Shown piece by piece: positions 49,399-62,476 of a stretch of DNA of 64,000 nt. The number at the start of each line of letters is the position of its first letter. Position 1 is the first letter of the stretch. The DNA comes from Trochalopteron elliotii (taxonomy: Eukaryota; Chordata; Aves; Passeriformes; Leiothrichidae): contig JANPWX010000062.1 in assembly GCA_024734555.1 (NCBI GenBank), positions 267,267 to 331,266 on the forward strand, written 5' to 3'. The notes beneath the pieces are model-generated. The model was not told where the DNA came from and searched no databases. It saw only the letters and a list, made by a program, of their open reading frames with translations. The position numbers and the translations under genes were made by a program.

Positions 49399-51700
49399 CA
49401 TACCAAAAGGCTCACCTATTGCAAGTACAAAGTAGAACTTTTTGGTCTTATTATGCACAAAAATATGATTTCAGAAAAGATTTGATGAACTGTGTGAGAA
49501 TTTTGAGACAACTTATAAATCACTTCTAAAAGGATTTCATGCATTTCAAGAAAGATGGTAGAAATATTTGTGGCAAAGATTTTTGTTCCCAGTCTGAGAT
49601 ATTCTAAAAATTTAATCAGGTGCAGAAATACAAATTAAAGCACGTTAATAAAAATTATGCATACCTCACTAAAGTTCCCTGTAATAATAATAATTTAAGA
49701 GACAAAGTGACTGAGACTATGCTACAGGGCACTTTCCATTAAGTTCGTTTGAAGCTATAGGTTAAGCTCTTGTTTATGAAAGCTGTATGGAAGATGCTTT
49801 ATATTTCACAAAGCACTGCACCTATTTATCTCTTATAGATGCAGTGACAAGGAGGAGATCCTTCTTAATCTGCTTCTCATCAGCATGTATTAAAAACCTT
49901 TGCTGGCCATACTTAGGTTTGATGTATGTTTCCCAACTTCACTGTTTCAGCAAAAGTGCCACACACATTACAATGACTTTTAGTAGTGCTACTTGCGTAT
50001 AATTGTTTTGTACGTTCCTCATCCATGCAGCTATTCATATATCAGTGTTAGAAATGGGTTTGGAACACCAATGTCAGCATCTTGGTACGCAGGGCTGAAA
50101 CAAACACATTTGTTATGATTCCCCATGCCACCTAGGAGATTTGAATGTTCAGTTCCCATTAATTAGCATCCAAGTTCCCTGAATGCCTGACTATCTCAGC
50201 TTTCATCTCCCATGAATCTTTCAGGAAACGGTATAAGCTTTGACACTGCAAACTTCAGTATGCTTAAATGTTTGTACATGGGAAGTAAAGTTCTTATATA
50301 ACCTGATAAAAAGGTTAAAAATACATAATAATATGCAAAAAAGTTGATACTTCAGAGATACCAGGTATACTTGTTAGCAATATTTAGAATTACTCTGACA
50401 GCTTTCATTACAGTTACTGTCCCACTAATTTCTTTAAATATTTTTCCTCCAAAGAAATGCAGTCAACTATGTTATAATTAACTTGGCTGCCAAAAGATAT
50501 TATATATCATCAGATGCTCTACCGGCCTAAGGTAGTCAAAGAGTGGCAGCTGTATTGTTCAGTGTTTAATCAGGTCAAAGCTGTGGCAACTTTAATTATA
50601 GTTATTGTCAAGATGCTGCTTAATGCTTGCAACAAACCTTGTCATATGTCAGCTCTTGAATCTTTTCTTTTAGTCATGTGTAAGTGAAAAGACCGTCTCT
50701 GTTAAATTTGACAGGCATGATTCTATAACAAAAATTGGTATACTGCTAGACAAATTTGGGGTAATTTGGACACGTAGTGTGAGGATGGAAGTAGGCAAAC
50801 ATATTGAGGTAAAAGGGAATAAATCTTTACTCTTTGAGCTAACACAGAGAATAAGAAACACGTGCAGAGAAAGTGAGGCCAGTAGGTCACAGAATCTTTT
50901 CAGTTTCTTTTTTAAAAAACAGCCGCACTATATACACCACACTATTTTAAAAGCAAAATATTATTATGTGTTATCATGTATCATTCTAATGTATCCAACT
51001 GAGTCATCACACTATACTAACAATGTAGAAGATCTGTCATTCATGCACCTCGCTCAAGAAATGAATGGCCAGTGGTCCGCTGCCCTTTGTTTTCCAATTT
51101 ATAATGTCTTGTTCTGCATAAATGTTGTATTTTGAAACAGTGTCTTAGTATTTCTCCCCCACTAATAGTTTGGCTCATTGCTTGTTTTTCTCCAGGTATA
51201 TCCACACTGTCTCTATTCTCCTTGGATCCCAAGGCCCCATCTGAATACAACGAAATTACTTCTCCCAAGGAAATGAATTGAAAAGATAGTTGGCTTCAAA
51301 ATCTTCTCCCTGTAAATCTGCCACATCTTAAGGATGGATAAGGTTTCATTTTCTCTGTTCACAACAATCCTTCAACATTATTCTGGCATATATCATATCA
51401 TATCACAGTATGCCTCCACAAGCAATGGTTGAGATGTATGCAGCCCACACTGTGGGTGTCATGCTATGAAAAACAAGACAGTACTCTCATTATTTATGTG
51501 GCAAGTTTATGTTTTCATAAAGGGTGTTTGTTATAAGCAGAATCTCCTAAAATGTGTCGGAGTACAGAAGAATAATTAAGGGATGTGGAGTCAAAGAAAC
51601 TCCTTTGTCTGCTCGGTCTTTTGCTACAGTTACTTTGGTGATCTTGTCCCTGTGCTCTAAGTGTGATCTTCTAAGAAGTGAGTTGAAAAGAATAATCACT
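49399..51700. other. AT-rich non-coding stretch
   Basis: No gene or mobile element is recognised. Frames at 50779-51135 (plus) and 51041-51268 (minus) overlap, contain no domain and lack coding support. The 50040-50270 and 50500-50630 segments are of relatively high complexity and may be conserved non-coding DNA. Confidence 0.5.
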
Positions 51701-51704
51701 TCTC

Positions 51705-52145
51705 TCTAGCTGCTGGCAATGGACCTGTGTTCAGAAACAGACTGGGAACTGAGCACAGGCACAAGGCCAGAGGGGTCAGGACCCAAACCACAATGACCTT
51801 ACGCCACTGTACCTGGGTGAGGTGAGCTGGGCAGCTCAGGGAGTGACAGATGGAGTCAGGCCAGAGTTCAGATCACCATACATATTTGTGGTAATAAAGC
51901 AGGTCTCGGTCAAGCCATGAAGTCAAGTCACATTTCAGGGTAAAATCCAGCAGTCATGACTTGTATCAGAAATAACCTGGTGATTGCCAGGAATGTCTAC
52001 AGTGATGGACCAAGACTGAGGCCAGGCTAAAATGTCGGTCCACAGGTCAAGGCTCAGATCAAAGAGGTCCCTAGCCAGCCACATGTAGAGCTAGGACAGA
52101 GCTAGAGCCATGCACATGGCAAAATATGGACTGAAGATCATAGCC
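51705..52145. other. Unassigned GC-moderate block next to an LTR
   Basis: A roughly 440-bp block richer in GC than its left flank, with recurring words such as CAGGCCAGAG, GAGGCCAGGC, AAGGCCAGAG, GGTCAAGGCTCAGATC and GAGTTCAGATC. The recurrence suggests an old degenerate tandem repeat or retroelement piece. It ends where the LTR at about 52150 begins. No open frame or termini identify it. Confidence 0.35.
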
Positions 52146-52149
52146 CAGG

Positions 52150-52800
52150 GGTGCTTCCAAGGCCAATCACTGCCCAATCACTACCCCACTGTGCTGGGAA
52201 GGGGAGATGAATTATAACAAAAGGTTCACGGGTCAAGATATGGACAAGGAGAGACCACTCAACAATTATTGTCATGGGCAAAACAGACTCAGCTTGGAGT
52301 ATTTGATTTAATTTATAACCAAACATATCAAAGTGGGATAATGCAAAATAAATCCAAACCCCCTGTAGGGTCTTGTCTCTACAAGGCTGCAGATCCTGCT
52401 GGGAGCCTGCTCCAGCATGCGCTTCCCACAGGGTCACAAACTCCTTTGGACATCCACCTGCTCTGAGTTGGGTCTTCCACAGACTGCAGGTAGATCCCTG
52501 CTTCCCCACAGACCTGGAGTGCCTCCTCCTGCTCTTGATTCTCCACCAACCTTGGTGTCTTCAGAGCTGTTTCTTGCATGTGCTCACTCCAGCTGCAACT
52601 GCACAGGGATTTCTCTCCCTCTTCTTAAATTCATTATCCCAGAGGGGCTACCACCATTGCTGATGGGCCCAGCACTGGGTCCATCTTGGAGCTGGCTGAC
52701 ATTGGCTTTGACAGATGTAGGGGAAGCTTTTGGCAGATTCCCACAGAAAACATTCCCTTTCCCTTATGTGTACCAAAACCCTACCATGCAAAACTAGTAC
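52150..52800 (-). mobile_element. Internally deleted solo LTR of family B
   Basis: It shares ordered blocks with 3586-4655: GGGGAGATGAATTATAAC, AGATATGGACAAGGAGAGA, CAGCTTGGAGTATTTGATTTAAT, CCTGCTCCAGCATG-CTTCCCACAGGGTCACAA, TTCAGAGCTGTTTCTTGCATGTGCTCACTCC and TACCAAAACCCTACCATGCAAAA. Both copies are on the minus strand. About 320 bp of the module-rich middle is missing here at about 52370-52380 compared with the first copy, and the first 60 bp is poorly preserved. Frames within it (52138-52797, both strands) are not genes. Confidence 0.88.
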
Positions 52801-53576
52801 CATTATCCATGTCTAGCCCAATAGTAACAGGTTCGAAAGAAAGAATGAGCTAATCAAATGTTTGGGGAGATGAAGTCTAATTTTTAGTATATGAATATAT
52901 GAGTGAGTAGGGGGAATAGCTGGGGTCTTTTGGTTTGGTTTTCCTTTTACTGTGTGTGGTAGAAAGGAATGTCTCTTACTATTTGGGAACTTTTTTTAGA
53001 GGCAGATATAAAAAAGGTCTCTTTTTTGTTACATATAGAGCTTTTATGCATTCATTCAGGTAGTTTGCACTCTGATTGTGAAGGCCATTAATTTTAGTCT
53101 AATAATTGCCTCAAAAAGCAGTTAAATAATTAAAACCAAAGCAAAACAAAAAACCAAAAGTTCCCTGTGATTCATAATAAGTTATAATTATGATAAGAAT
53201 AGACAGTAATTTTCATATATTGGAATGGGATCTAGGAAGTTAACTGTAAATCATCTTCTTAATGATTGCAAAAGTACCCTTTGTACACATTGGACCTACA
53301 CACTGTAGGTACACATTGATGTCTATTCTAGGCATCAATTCTTTTCTCCCTCTGATAAAAACAGTAAGATTCAATTCCCAGTTACATAAAGGCAATGCAT
53401 GAAGCAGAATGAAAAAGCCACCTAGATGTCCATTTCCAAAGAAAAGCCATGATTCTTGATGATTCATAATAGTCCATTTTTTCCAAGAAGGAAAGAGTCT
53501 TTGAGCAATAGAAAAGCCAGCAAAAAAAATTTAAAATCTGGTAAGGGAAGATATCTGAATTACTTTGCCCCTTGTT
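52801..53576. other. AT-rich non-coding stretch
   Basis: No gene or mobile element is recognised. An A/C-rich low-complexity patch is at about 53130-53160. Confidence 0.55.
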
Positions 53577-53937
53577 ACCACAGAATAATAGAATGCTTTG
53601 GGCTGGAAGGGACCTTAACAATTGTCCAGTTTCTACCCTGCCATGGGCAGGGGTACTTTCCCCTAGACTGGGTTACACAAAGCCCCATCCAACCTGCCCT
53701 TGAGCAGTCCAGGGATGGGACATCCATAGTTCTCTGAGGAACCTGTTCCAGTGTCTCACCACCATCACAATAAAGAATTCCTTCCTAATATCTAAACTCT
53801 TTCTTTCAGTTTGAATCCATCCCCCTGTGTTCTATCACTTCTACCCTTGTAAAAAGTCCCTTTCTTGTCAGCCATCTTGAATTACTTGAAGGCCAATGTA
53901 ACATCATCTTGGAATCTTCTCCAGGATGAACTGCCTC
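53577..53937 (-). mobile_element. CR1 LINE 3' region, about 360 bp
   Basis: The plus strand starts with the reversed CR1 end (CACAGAATAATAGAATGC, then GGGCTGGAAGGGACCTTAAC). It runs through CCTTGAGCAGTCCAGGGATGG, CCTGTTCCAGTGTCTCACCA and AAAGAATTCCTTCCTAATATCTAA to TCTTCTCCAGGATGAAC, where it is 5'-truncated. CR1 is the dominant LINE of birds. The frame 53456-53737 (plus) runs across it and is not a gene. Confidence 0.93.
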
Positions 53938-56900
53938 ATAAAATCTGAATTCCTTGTATGCACAATCCTCCACAGAAATCCAAAAGCATCACAGTACAGA
54001 CAGCTTGAGATCTTAGGAACTCTTAAGAAAATTAGGACTTCTAAGTTATTTATTTTGATTTTGGGAGTTAGAAACATAAAAGTCAGCTTTGGAAACATCA
54101 TGGAAATATTAGTATTTTTTCAATCTTTTCTTGTAATCCTACATGTAATAGTAGGATTTACAGGGGCAAACTCATATATATAACTTTTTTCAGTTTAGGG
54201 AGTGAATTTTTCCTATTCAGTTCAGTTCAGTATAATAAGTGAAATTCATAATTACTTGTGGTGGCCGTTTGGAGACTATAAAGGTTTTACTGGAGCCTGA
54301 AAGTGATTAAAAGAGATTACCTTGATCTGTTAATCTGTCATCATTATTATCTCTCTACAATCTAGTAGGTTATATTGCCTAGGTTTTGGAAGATAATCAT
54401 GGATAAGATGGATATTTATCAATTATGAATCAATTAATTTATACTATCGCTATGCAAACATTATGTTCAATACTATGTCAGATTTTATTCTCTTGATGAA
54501 TTTCCTGAAGGTAAGTTCTCAGCTCATAGCTTCTAATTTTTCAGATAATTTCTACTAGAGGGTTGTGATACACAAATCATTGGACAAAAATTCAAATAAA
54601 TGATAGTAACAAATAGCTTACATTTTTATAACATCTTTCATCTTGACTCTATATCCAGTATCTCAGTAGTGCCTAGTTTTGTGATACTTCAGCAGAATCT
54701 ATCCCTCATGTACCACTTTTTCTTAGTGGTAATTGCTATTTTGATGTGAAAGTAGGCAAGTAGACAGGCAGCTCTTTCCAGACTAAGAGAAAATGTTAAT
54801 GGTCTTTCTAAGAGAAGTCTTTTGAAACATATTTCAGCAGACAGATGATTATAACAGAACCATTTATAGAAAATTCTTGTTGCTTTTTACATGTCAGAGT
54901 GGCAGCTCTGCTGTAAGAAACATTTTGAGTATTAAATATTAGTAACGAACACACAAATTGATCTTTGAAAAGTGTTCTTTTTCATTTTCCTTTGGGGTGC
55001 TTTTATATAAAATTTTATCAGAGATTATTACTAAATAAATAATTAGCACATCTTTATTATGCTATTTCTTATATTGCTGAATAGTATTTATCATGTGAAG
55101 ACATGGGAAAGTCTTCATGGTAGTATTATTTGCCCACTGACAAGAGAATTAGAAATGTTGCACAGATATACTAGTTTTCCCAAAACCCCCATCAGTATTT
55201 TTATGACCTGGTATTTAAATAATTCATTATAAGTAACCTGCTCCTTAGATGACAACAACAGCACCAGCAAACAGCAACTACAACAAACAACAACAATACA
55301 GACCTTCATCCAGCCTGATCATAAAACAGAAGTTCTGGCAGCAGATCCTGAGTTAAAAATCACATATTTTACAGCTCTATATTTAACATCTCTATCCTCT
55401 GGACAGTTTTATCCTTCGAATACCTTGGTATTTGGATTTATCAGTCACTAATTAATGTATTGTAAACACTGAAGATTTTGTATAAAAACACTTAATCTAT
55501 ACTGAGAGTGATACATTGCAGAATGTTATAGTTTAATGTGAATAGAATTCAAATCATGTATCAAGTATTTTTCTTCTTTGAAGTGCAATGATATCTAAAC
55601 TGTTAGTAGGAGAAACAGTAGTCATTTAGAGGTGAATCTCCCAAAAGTAATAATGCTCTAATTCTATCTTTGCTGAAGACAGAGGCAAATTTTCATTATA
55701 TGTAACAGGAAGAGAATTTGGCCAGTGTTTTGAGCACTCCACATTTAGGCTAAGCTTTATTCAACTGCTTAATTAAAATTTCTGCTTGTTTTCTACTTGG
55801 TTATTATTCCTATGGTGAGCTTAATTGCTGCTATATGTACAGTGCATTTGCCTGGAGATATTTATTAGTTTTCAGTTGAGAAGTATTCACTTGTTATACA
55901 CAGTTTGTGGTAAGTTTCGTTAAGCAGTACCCGACTTCTATGCACGTAGTTCATATGATTAAGTTTGTAGTGTGAAACTATATAGAGCAATTAGTTTCTG
56001 TTGTCATTAAAAACAGACAGTAATATCTTTATTCATTCAGATGCTGCAAACTCCTCTCCCTCTACTTGCTTGGGTAAGTATTATTAAGGCACTGCATGAT
56101 TCTCTGTGTGTGGCTGGGGATTTTCAGAGGTTATGCAACTTTCACATTCCATCCATGCACAACATTCCATCCCAAGTTTATATTGAAAGCGTTTGGTTTT
56201 ACAACCTCTTTTTTTCCTCCAGTATGAAACCCAGAAGGAATAATTATGATAATAGAGGTAGGCTAGAAAAATTGCAACAATTAATATATCTGTCAAATAC
56301 AAGAAACATCTTTTCTAGCTTTTTTTTCTATGTGGTATGTGTTGAATCATTAAATGTTCTTGCTTTCAGTCTTTAGTGTTTGACAGAAATTTAATAATTC
56401 TTTTTTATACTGTACAATTCTGACATGCTCCACCTTCCAATAAATTGTTTAATTCTGGATCCTCATCATTAACTTCAAAAAATGCACTGATCCCAAAAGC
56501 AGTTGGAGGTGTGAAGGAGAAATAAATTGACACACATACACATTTTCTCAAACACAAAACTCTGAACCATTCAGATGGACAGTAAATGTAACCAGTGTAT
56601 CTATTTAGCTATCACCTCTCTGATGAAATATGGTATTGTTTCAACAGCATATGCTACACAGGTGAATAGTTCTAGACTGTAGTACACAAGACTCAGATAC
56701 TCATTTCTTTTCAGAATTATTGTATTCAGCAAATTTATCTTCTGAAAATTTACCTATGTTCTTCTTTCATCACCTCAATACAGGCACAATTTGATAATTT
56801 TTGTTGTTTTTTTCTTCAAGACATTTTGACTAAGAGCTTCTGTGTAGATATGTATCTCTTCCTCCCTCTTATGATGTCGTTCAACACACTGCAAATACAC

Positions 56901-58770
56901 AAAAGCTGGACAGACAAATGCATATCATACCATACAAACGTTAATACAAAATATGTTTTTTCTTATAGAAAGATTACTGCCTATGTTTTAAGGATCATAT
57001 TTTGATATGTACTTTGTTTTCTTATATCTAATGACCATAGCAAAATGTATTTTTTCTTGTATTTTCCATTTTATGTCTTCATTACATCACGCTGTAATAT
57101 CAAGTTCTCCATTTTCACATTACAATTATTCTTCAGGAAAACAACACTTACTAAATATTTGTAGAAGTACTTTTCTTCCTGATGTTTGAGTTTTACATAA
57201 AATGTCATCTTTGTGTACCTTGACTTCAAGACATGTTGAATTTCATGCATATAAGGATATCTGCAATTCCTTCTGTTTTTTTTCTGATTTTAAGTAATGT
57301 TTTTATCAGGAGCTGTTCTGAGTCATTTTCTCAGTGAAAAAAAAATTGGTATCTTAGTTACCTAAGAGAAAAAAAAGTATTTTTGTGAGCTTCTAATGTG
57401 TGGAATTGTATAATACACAACTTAAATATAAGTCATATGTACCTTAGTCATTCTGATATAGTTTCTGGTTTAGAGAAAAAAATAATGGTCAAAATGCTAA
57501 CCCAGTAATATTTTTAAAGTCTGGATTTATTCAAATCCACATATTTTTCTGACAAAATACACAAAAGATTTTTATTCTTTACAAAAGTATGCAGCTATTA
57601 TACCTGTTTTCTAGGTACATGAGAGCAGGTTAAATACTTCTCTAATATTTTCAGGAAATGGACAGCTTAGTAGGTACAGCCCAAGGAGAGGCAAAGACAA
57701 CTAAGAGGCCATTATGTGGATTAATTCAAAAAGTCATTTTAGCCCTTGGAAGATATCCCAGTTTCCTAGAAGTAGGCAATGACAAAGTTGAGCTTTATGT
57801 CTCTTGTGTGCAATCACTTACTTCTCCACCTTTCAGCTGGCACTGCATGCCCTTTGGCTATTACTGAGAATGTAGCTGAGTTTTAACTCATTAATGTGAT
57901 CGCAACTCACCAGCTGACACCGAAGGCCTTGTGCTTAAATGGGCATGTTCACTGAATTCTTGTGGGATTCCTTTGTTGTGAGAGCATGGATCAGAGAGAA
58001 CAACCTAATTGCTCAGCAGCAGCAGACCTACTGACTCTGTGTGAGAGAACTCATATGAATGACTCATGCCAGTTGTCTGAAGAAGTGGGCACTGTTACTA
58101 AATGCTTAAATGCCTCTTTTAATAATAAAATTTCAGTAGGGCTAGGGAGGATGTAAGAAAATTAGGAAAATTAAATTAGCTAGAAATATTATTACAAACT
58201 AGTCTTGCATTCTTTCTGGAAGTTACTTAGTAATTCTGCTTTGTCAACTCAGGTTTATGCTTGCATTTAAACCAACAAGATTGATATAATTATAAAGTAA
58301 TATACTAGCAAGGAGGCTGCCAACTGTCTTTAGAATAAAATCCCAAAGCCCAACCGAAAAGACCCACCTCAGTTGTGACAGTAGATCCTATTTTGGCTTC
58401 TCAGTAACTCAACTATTTTACACTACTTGAAATATTTTTTCATGAATTTTATATCTCCACTTCACTATGCCATTTGCCCTATTTATTCTCATTAGTTGCA
58501 CAGCCAAGGATATTATCCGCTGTTATTATAGATTTTTGGACTAAGCCTCCTCTGTAATAACTTACTAGGATATTTTTGTATAGAAAGGTGACAGTTCCTT
58601 GACAAAAGGACATTCTTTTGTAATGCAGCACTACACACAGAGGGGTTTTTCTGATCTTACATCCAGGTTTGTCTAGAGTTCCTTGGTAGCTTAATGACAT
58701 ATCTCCTACACACGAACAGGAAGATTCCAGATTAATATAAAAGTGGTGTGTGTATTCCAGTTACAGCAGA
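53938..58770. other. AT-rich non-coding stretch
   Basis: No gene or mobile element is recognised. A (CAA)-rich patch is at about 55250-55300. The 57660-58140 interval is of higher complexity, with several palindromic bHLH-type words (CAGCTG). It holds two short frames (57658-57867 and 57962-58156) with no recognised domain. Confidence 0.5.
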
Positions 58771-58856
58771 CTACAGCACTGGGTTGGAGGACAGTAATAC
58801 CGAGTGGTCAGTTAGACTAGATGATCACTGTAGGTTCTTTCCACCTGAAATTTCTT
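58771..58856 (+). mobile_element. CR1 3' end leading into a pentanucleotide array
   Basis: TTAGACTAGATGATCACTGTAGGTTCTTTCCACCTGAAA corresponds to the CR1 block that reads GGACTAGATGATC... and ...CCCTTCCAACC in other copies. The usual ATTCTATG tail is replaced by the (CTATT)n array that follows. Confidence 0.8.
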
Positions 58857-58996
58857 TTCTATTCTATTCTCTTTTCTATTCTATTCTATTCTATTCTATT
58901 CTATTCTAGTCTAGTCTAGTCTAGTCTAGTCTAGTCTAGTCTAGTCTAGTCTAGTCTAGTCTACTCTATTCTAGTCTATTCTATGCTATTATTCTA
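58857..58996. repeat. Two-phase pentanucleotide microsatellite (CTATT)n then (CTAGT)n
   Basis: The first part has about six perfect CTATT units after a few imperfect ones. The array then switches to eleven consecutive CTAGT units (about 58906-58960). It ends with mixed CTACT, CTATT, CTAGT and CTATG units. The array grows directly from the 3' end of the CR1. Confidence 0.95.
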
Positions 58997-59465
58997 AGCA
59001 AATATAGGTAAACCCAGAACGGAAAATTGTGCAGTGCTCAGGCCAAATACAGAAATCTGTAACTAGGAAGTGGAGGCTCTCAAGAACTCAGAAGTTTTAG
59101 CAGCAGTTGGCTTTTCAGAATTCTAAGCAAGAATGGCTTTTTTGAATTTCACCAATGCATCAATAGAAAATGCCCTGTAACTTTAAAGTTTAGCATTATT
59201 TTAGGAAAAATAAAATTGTTTTGGAATATTTTGTAATCCAATTTATTACTTTTCTGCATAATTCCAGTTACATTAAAGCAGAGAGTAAGAGTGAAGAGAC
59301 TGAAAAAATACTTGGCGCCTTTTAATGTGTGTTTTTACATTCTGCTTTCACTATAGTGAAAGTGTTCCCCAGTAGCATAAATAAATGAATCACAGTGCAA
59401 CTAAGCATGGGGTTAAGTGTCCCAAAGCCATTCTTAAACAAGTGAAGTAGCAGCCTCCACCGTAG
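58997..59465. other. AT-rich non-coding stretch
   Basis: Nothing recognised. Confidence 0.55.
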
Positions 59466-59560
59466 AACCACAGAATATTCTGGGTGGAAAGAGACCCAAA
59501 GGATCATTGAGTCCAACCCTTGAGCACGTGGCCTGTACAGGGATGCCAGTGTAGTTCTTA
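59466..59560 (-). mobile_element. Short CR1 3' fragment
   Basis: ACCACAGAATATTCTGGGTGG, GAGACCCAAAGGATCATTGAGTCCAACCC and CTGTACAGGGATGCC match the reversed CR1 3' end. 5' truncation occurs after about 95 bp. Confidence 0.85.
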
Positions 59561-62476
59561 CCTCTCAGCTCTCAAGGCATCATATTGTGAGTTTAAATAC
59601 CTGAGAAGACTGCAGTTTTCCACAGAAACTATTTTATTTGTTTTGGTTTCTGTTTTAGGCATTTTTTTTTCCACCAGCTCTCAATATGAATATCAAGCTA
59701 CATAAAATTCTGTATAACACAACTGGTGACAAACATCATTCACTTACTGAACTGTAGGAAAATTATATGCCCTATTCTACTTTTTCAGGTAAACAATGAA
59801 TACTCAATAAAAAATAAAATGGTTAATTTAGAAAATGATCCCATTTAAAATTATTTTTTAATGTTTGAAAATTCATTAAATCAAACCATCTCAAGACAAT
59901 GCCAATTATTCCCCAATAAGAAATAATATGAATACTGATTTTGGGGAATAGATCCTACACATTTCATTCATGTAACTAGTTCCACAGAAACCATTGAAAC
60001 TATGCACATAGTTGGTGGATGATTAATGTGAGAAAGGCTTGCAAGATGAATCACTTGAGGTATGTTGTCACTTTTCACTATTAGCTTCAAAAAAAAAAAA
60101 AGAGAGAGAAAAAAAGGCAATATTTCAATTAATGTAGAACCAAAGTTTAACTGAAAGTTAAATCTTTGGAAACAGTTCTGTTAAAATTGATGTTGAGTTG
60201 GTATAATAAATTGTTTCTGAAATGTTAGTTTTGACACCAAACATTACTTTGCTGGCAATTATTAGGTTGTTTCAATTTCTATCTGCATCCTCTTGCCATC
60301 TGGATGGTATATAGAGAATATGGTTGTGGAGGTGAGCCAAAGTTAGTTAATGCAAGGGTACAGACTCTACTTTTCTGTGAGATTTGCATGGAGTTCCAGG
60401 AAAAGGGGAAGTTCCCTTTAGGAAAAAGCAGTTCTATGTCCTCCTGAATCAACTCAATTGGCATAGGATGGGAAAGGTTTCTGGCCACTTCTTCTCCTTT
60501 TACAGTGCATCCTTTTACTGGGATTCTATTAGAACAAGAGTATGTGCCCTTGCATGACGAGTTCAAAGGGGATTGGAATAAAGAAGGATATATGGAGTCA
60601 GGGCTCTCAGAACTTTTTAGTTCTTGTGAGTCTGGCCACAGTCTGGCTTCCAAAATGTGTTGTCAAAATATGAAAAAACTATGCCATTCCTTAACAAAAC
60701 TGAAAAAACATTTCTTATCCACTTAACAATGGTACCTGTCCACTTCCCAAGGTTTTATGGTTTGGTTTCTCAAACCATGAAAATTACTCTATTTGGAGTT
60801 ACAAAAAAACCCAAACCAAACTAAACCAAAACCAAAACAAATTAAAAAAAAAATCAAAAGAAGTCATAAATGTTGAAACTAGAAGGAAAAATATAGTCCA
60901 GTAAAACAGTTATTTAAAGAAAAAATGTTTAACTCCTGTCTTATTTGTTATTGAAAGATGGTTATAGGGGATACAAAAGTAGCTGAGTCACAAAGTGTGT
61001 GTATGTCAGCAGAAGAGAAGGAATGGCACAATGTTGGTTACTTTGGAAAATGTCACATGTCATAGGTGGGACTCCTAATACATTGGGAGCTATTACTGCT
61101 AAAACATTAAATTTATCAGGGATAGAATTATGTATTGATAGATTTGAAGACTTACATCTGCTGAAATGATAAACAACCAAATTACAATTACTCTAGGAAA
61201 AATTCAAAATACATGAGTCCATCAGTGAAACAGAAAGGATACATGACAGGAAGCTCAGGAGTAAAACTTTGTGGTTTACATTGCAAATTTAAATGATTGT
61301 GCAGCATCATGCTTCAAACTTTGGAAGTGATTCTGATCTCTGTAGTAATTACATATTATTGACTTCAGTCATTTTTCTTCAGATTTGCACAGTTGTCAAA
61401 TGGCAAATATATCCTGTAGCTTTTGGGAAGGAAGTTTTACTTTTGAGGTTGAATATCTAACCAAGCTAAAGCTTAAGCTGTTGGTAAAAAATCAATAAAT
61501 AATTAAATAAACATGAAGATGTAAGAAGAGGAAGAAATGCTATGGTGTTATTACTGGCATCATAAGAACCTTGCAAAATTCAGTGCATTTACTATGCACC
61601 TGGGATTTGGAAACAGTGGATGTAAGGATAGCAATGAAGTTACAAATGATAATGCTACCAAGAAAGCTACTGAAATAAACTGCAAACAACTTACAAGTTC
61701 ATGGATTTTGCAATTCAATACATCCTATGGGAATAGTTTTAGAAGTGAACATTGAAAGTTTAACACCAGGCAGTGTGGAAATAAGCATTTCATCGTTTCT
61801 AACACTTGAGTTAAGCTGCCTTGTGTAAAGGATTTATATTTCTTTTTAAGATTTTATTATATCTGCCAACAATAATAACAATAAAAACATTGTGACCTGT
61901 AAAATGGTTTCTCTTGGAAAAGGAGTTGATTTTAATGAATGATTCAACACTTGGAAAACAGTATGTTTATCAGTATCAACAGTAGATTGACAGCAGAGTG
62001 AGTGAGCAGAAAATTTCATGGAATAAATCAGTGACAATCTTTCCTAAACCTGGTAAGTTTATATGGAAGAATCTCAAACAGACAGAGCAGTTTTTCATAG
62101 ACACAAAATAGCTTTACTTCTATATCTACTAAGTGAATTTTTAAAGTCAGTATGAGTATTGTTGTTTTGTTATCATGGCAAACATATTTTTCTTCTTTAT
62201 TTTAAGATGGATTTGGTAACTACTTACTCTTGGAGGATCTCTTCATTTCTGCTGGTTTCTAGTAATATTAATGAGAGATCAAGGATCAACCAACAGCCAG
62301 AATATTTTTTCTCTCTTAAATTTTTCACTAAAGATAAAATTACAGAGACATATAATGAATTTGTGGAAGCAGCAACACCAGTGATATTTTATGTAGTTCT
62401 GTGGCATAAAGACTTACTCTAGGTCTTTCAGACCAAGAGCATTTTTTTGGTTGGGGTGTTTGCGGCTCTTTTTTTT
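59561..62476. other. AT-rich non-coding stretch
   Basis: No mobile element is recognised. The 124-codon minus-strand frame 60279-60653 begins at TTG rather than ATG and shows no domain. The 72-codon frame 61537-61755 has no recognised family and no splice-like borders. An (AAACC)-like low-complexity patch is at about 60800-60850. Confidence 0.5.

Noticed and set aside
49036..49458. 140-codon minus-strand frame
   Set aside because: It is antisense to the solo LTR at 48795-49392 and has no retroviral or host similarity.
51041..51268. Acceptor-like tract (TTGTTTTTCTCCAG) near 51180-51196 and a minus-strand frame across it
   Set aside because: No donor follows on the plus strand in a sensible place, and the minus-strand frame shows no domain.
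60279..60653. 124-codon minus-strand frame
   Set aside because: It starts at TTG, matches no family I know, and overlaps an unrelated frame on the other strand.
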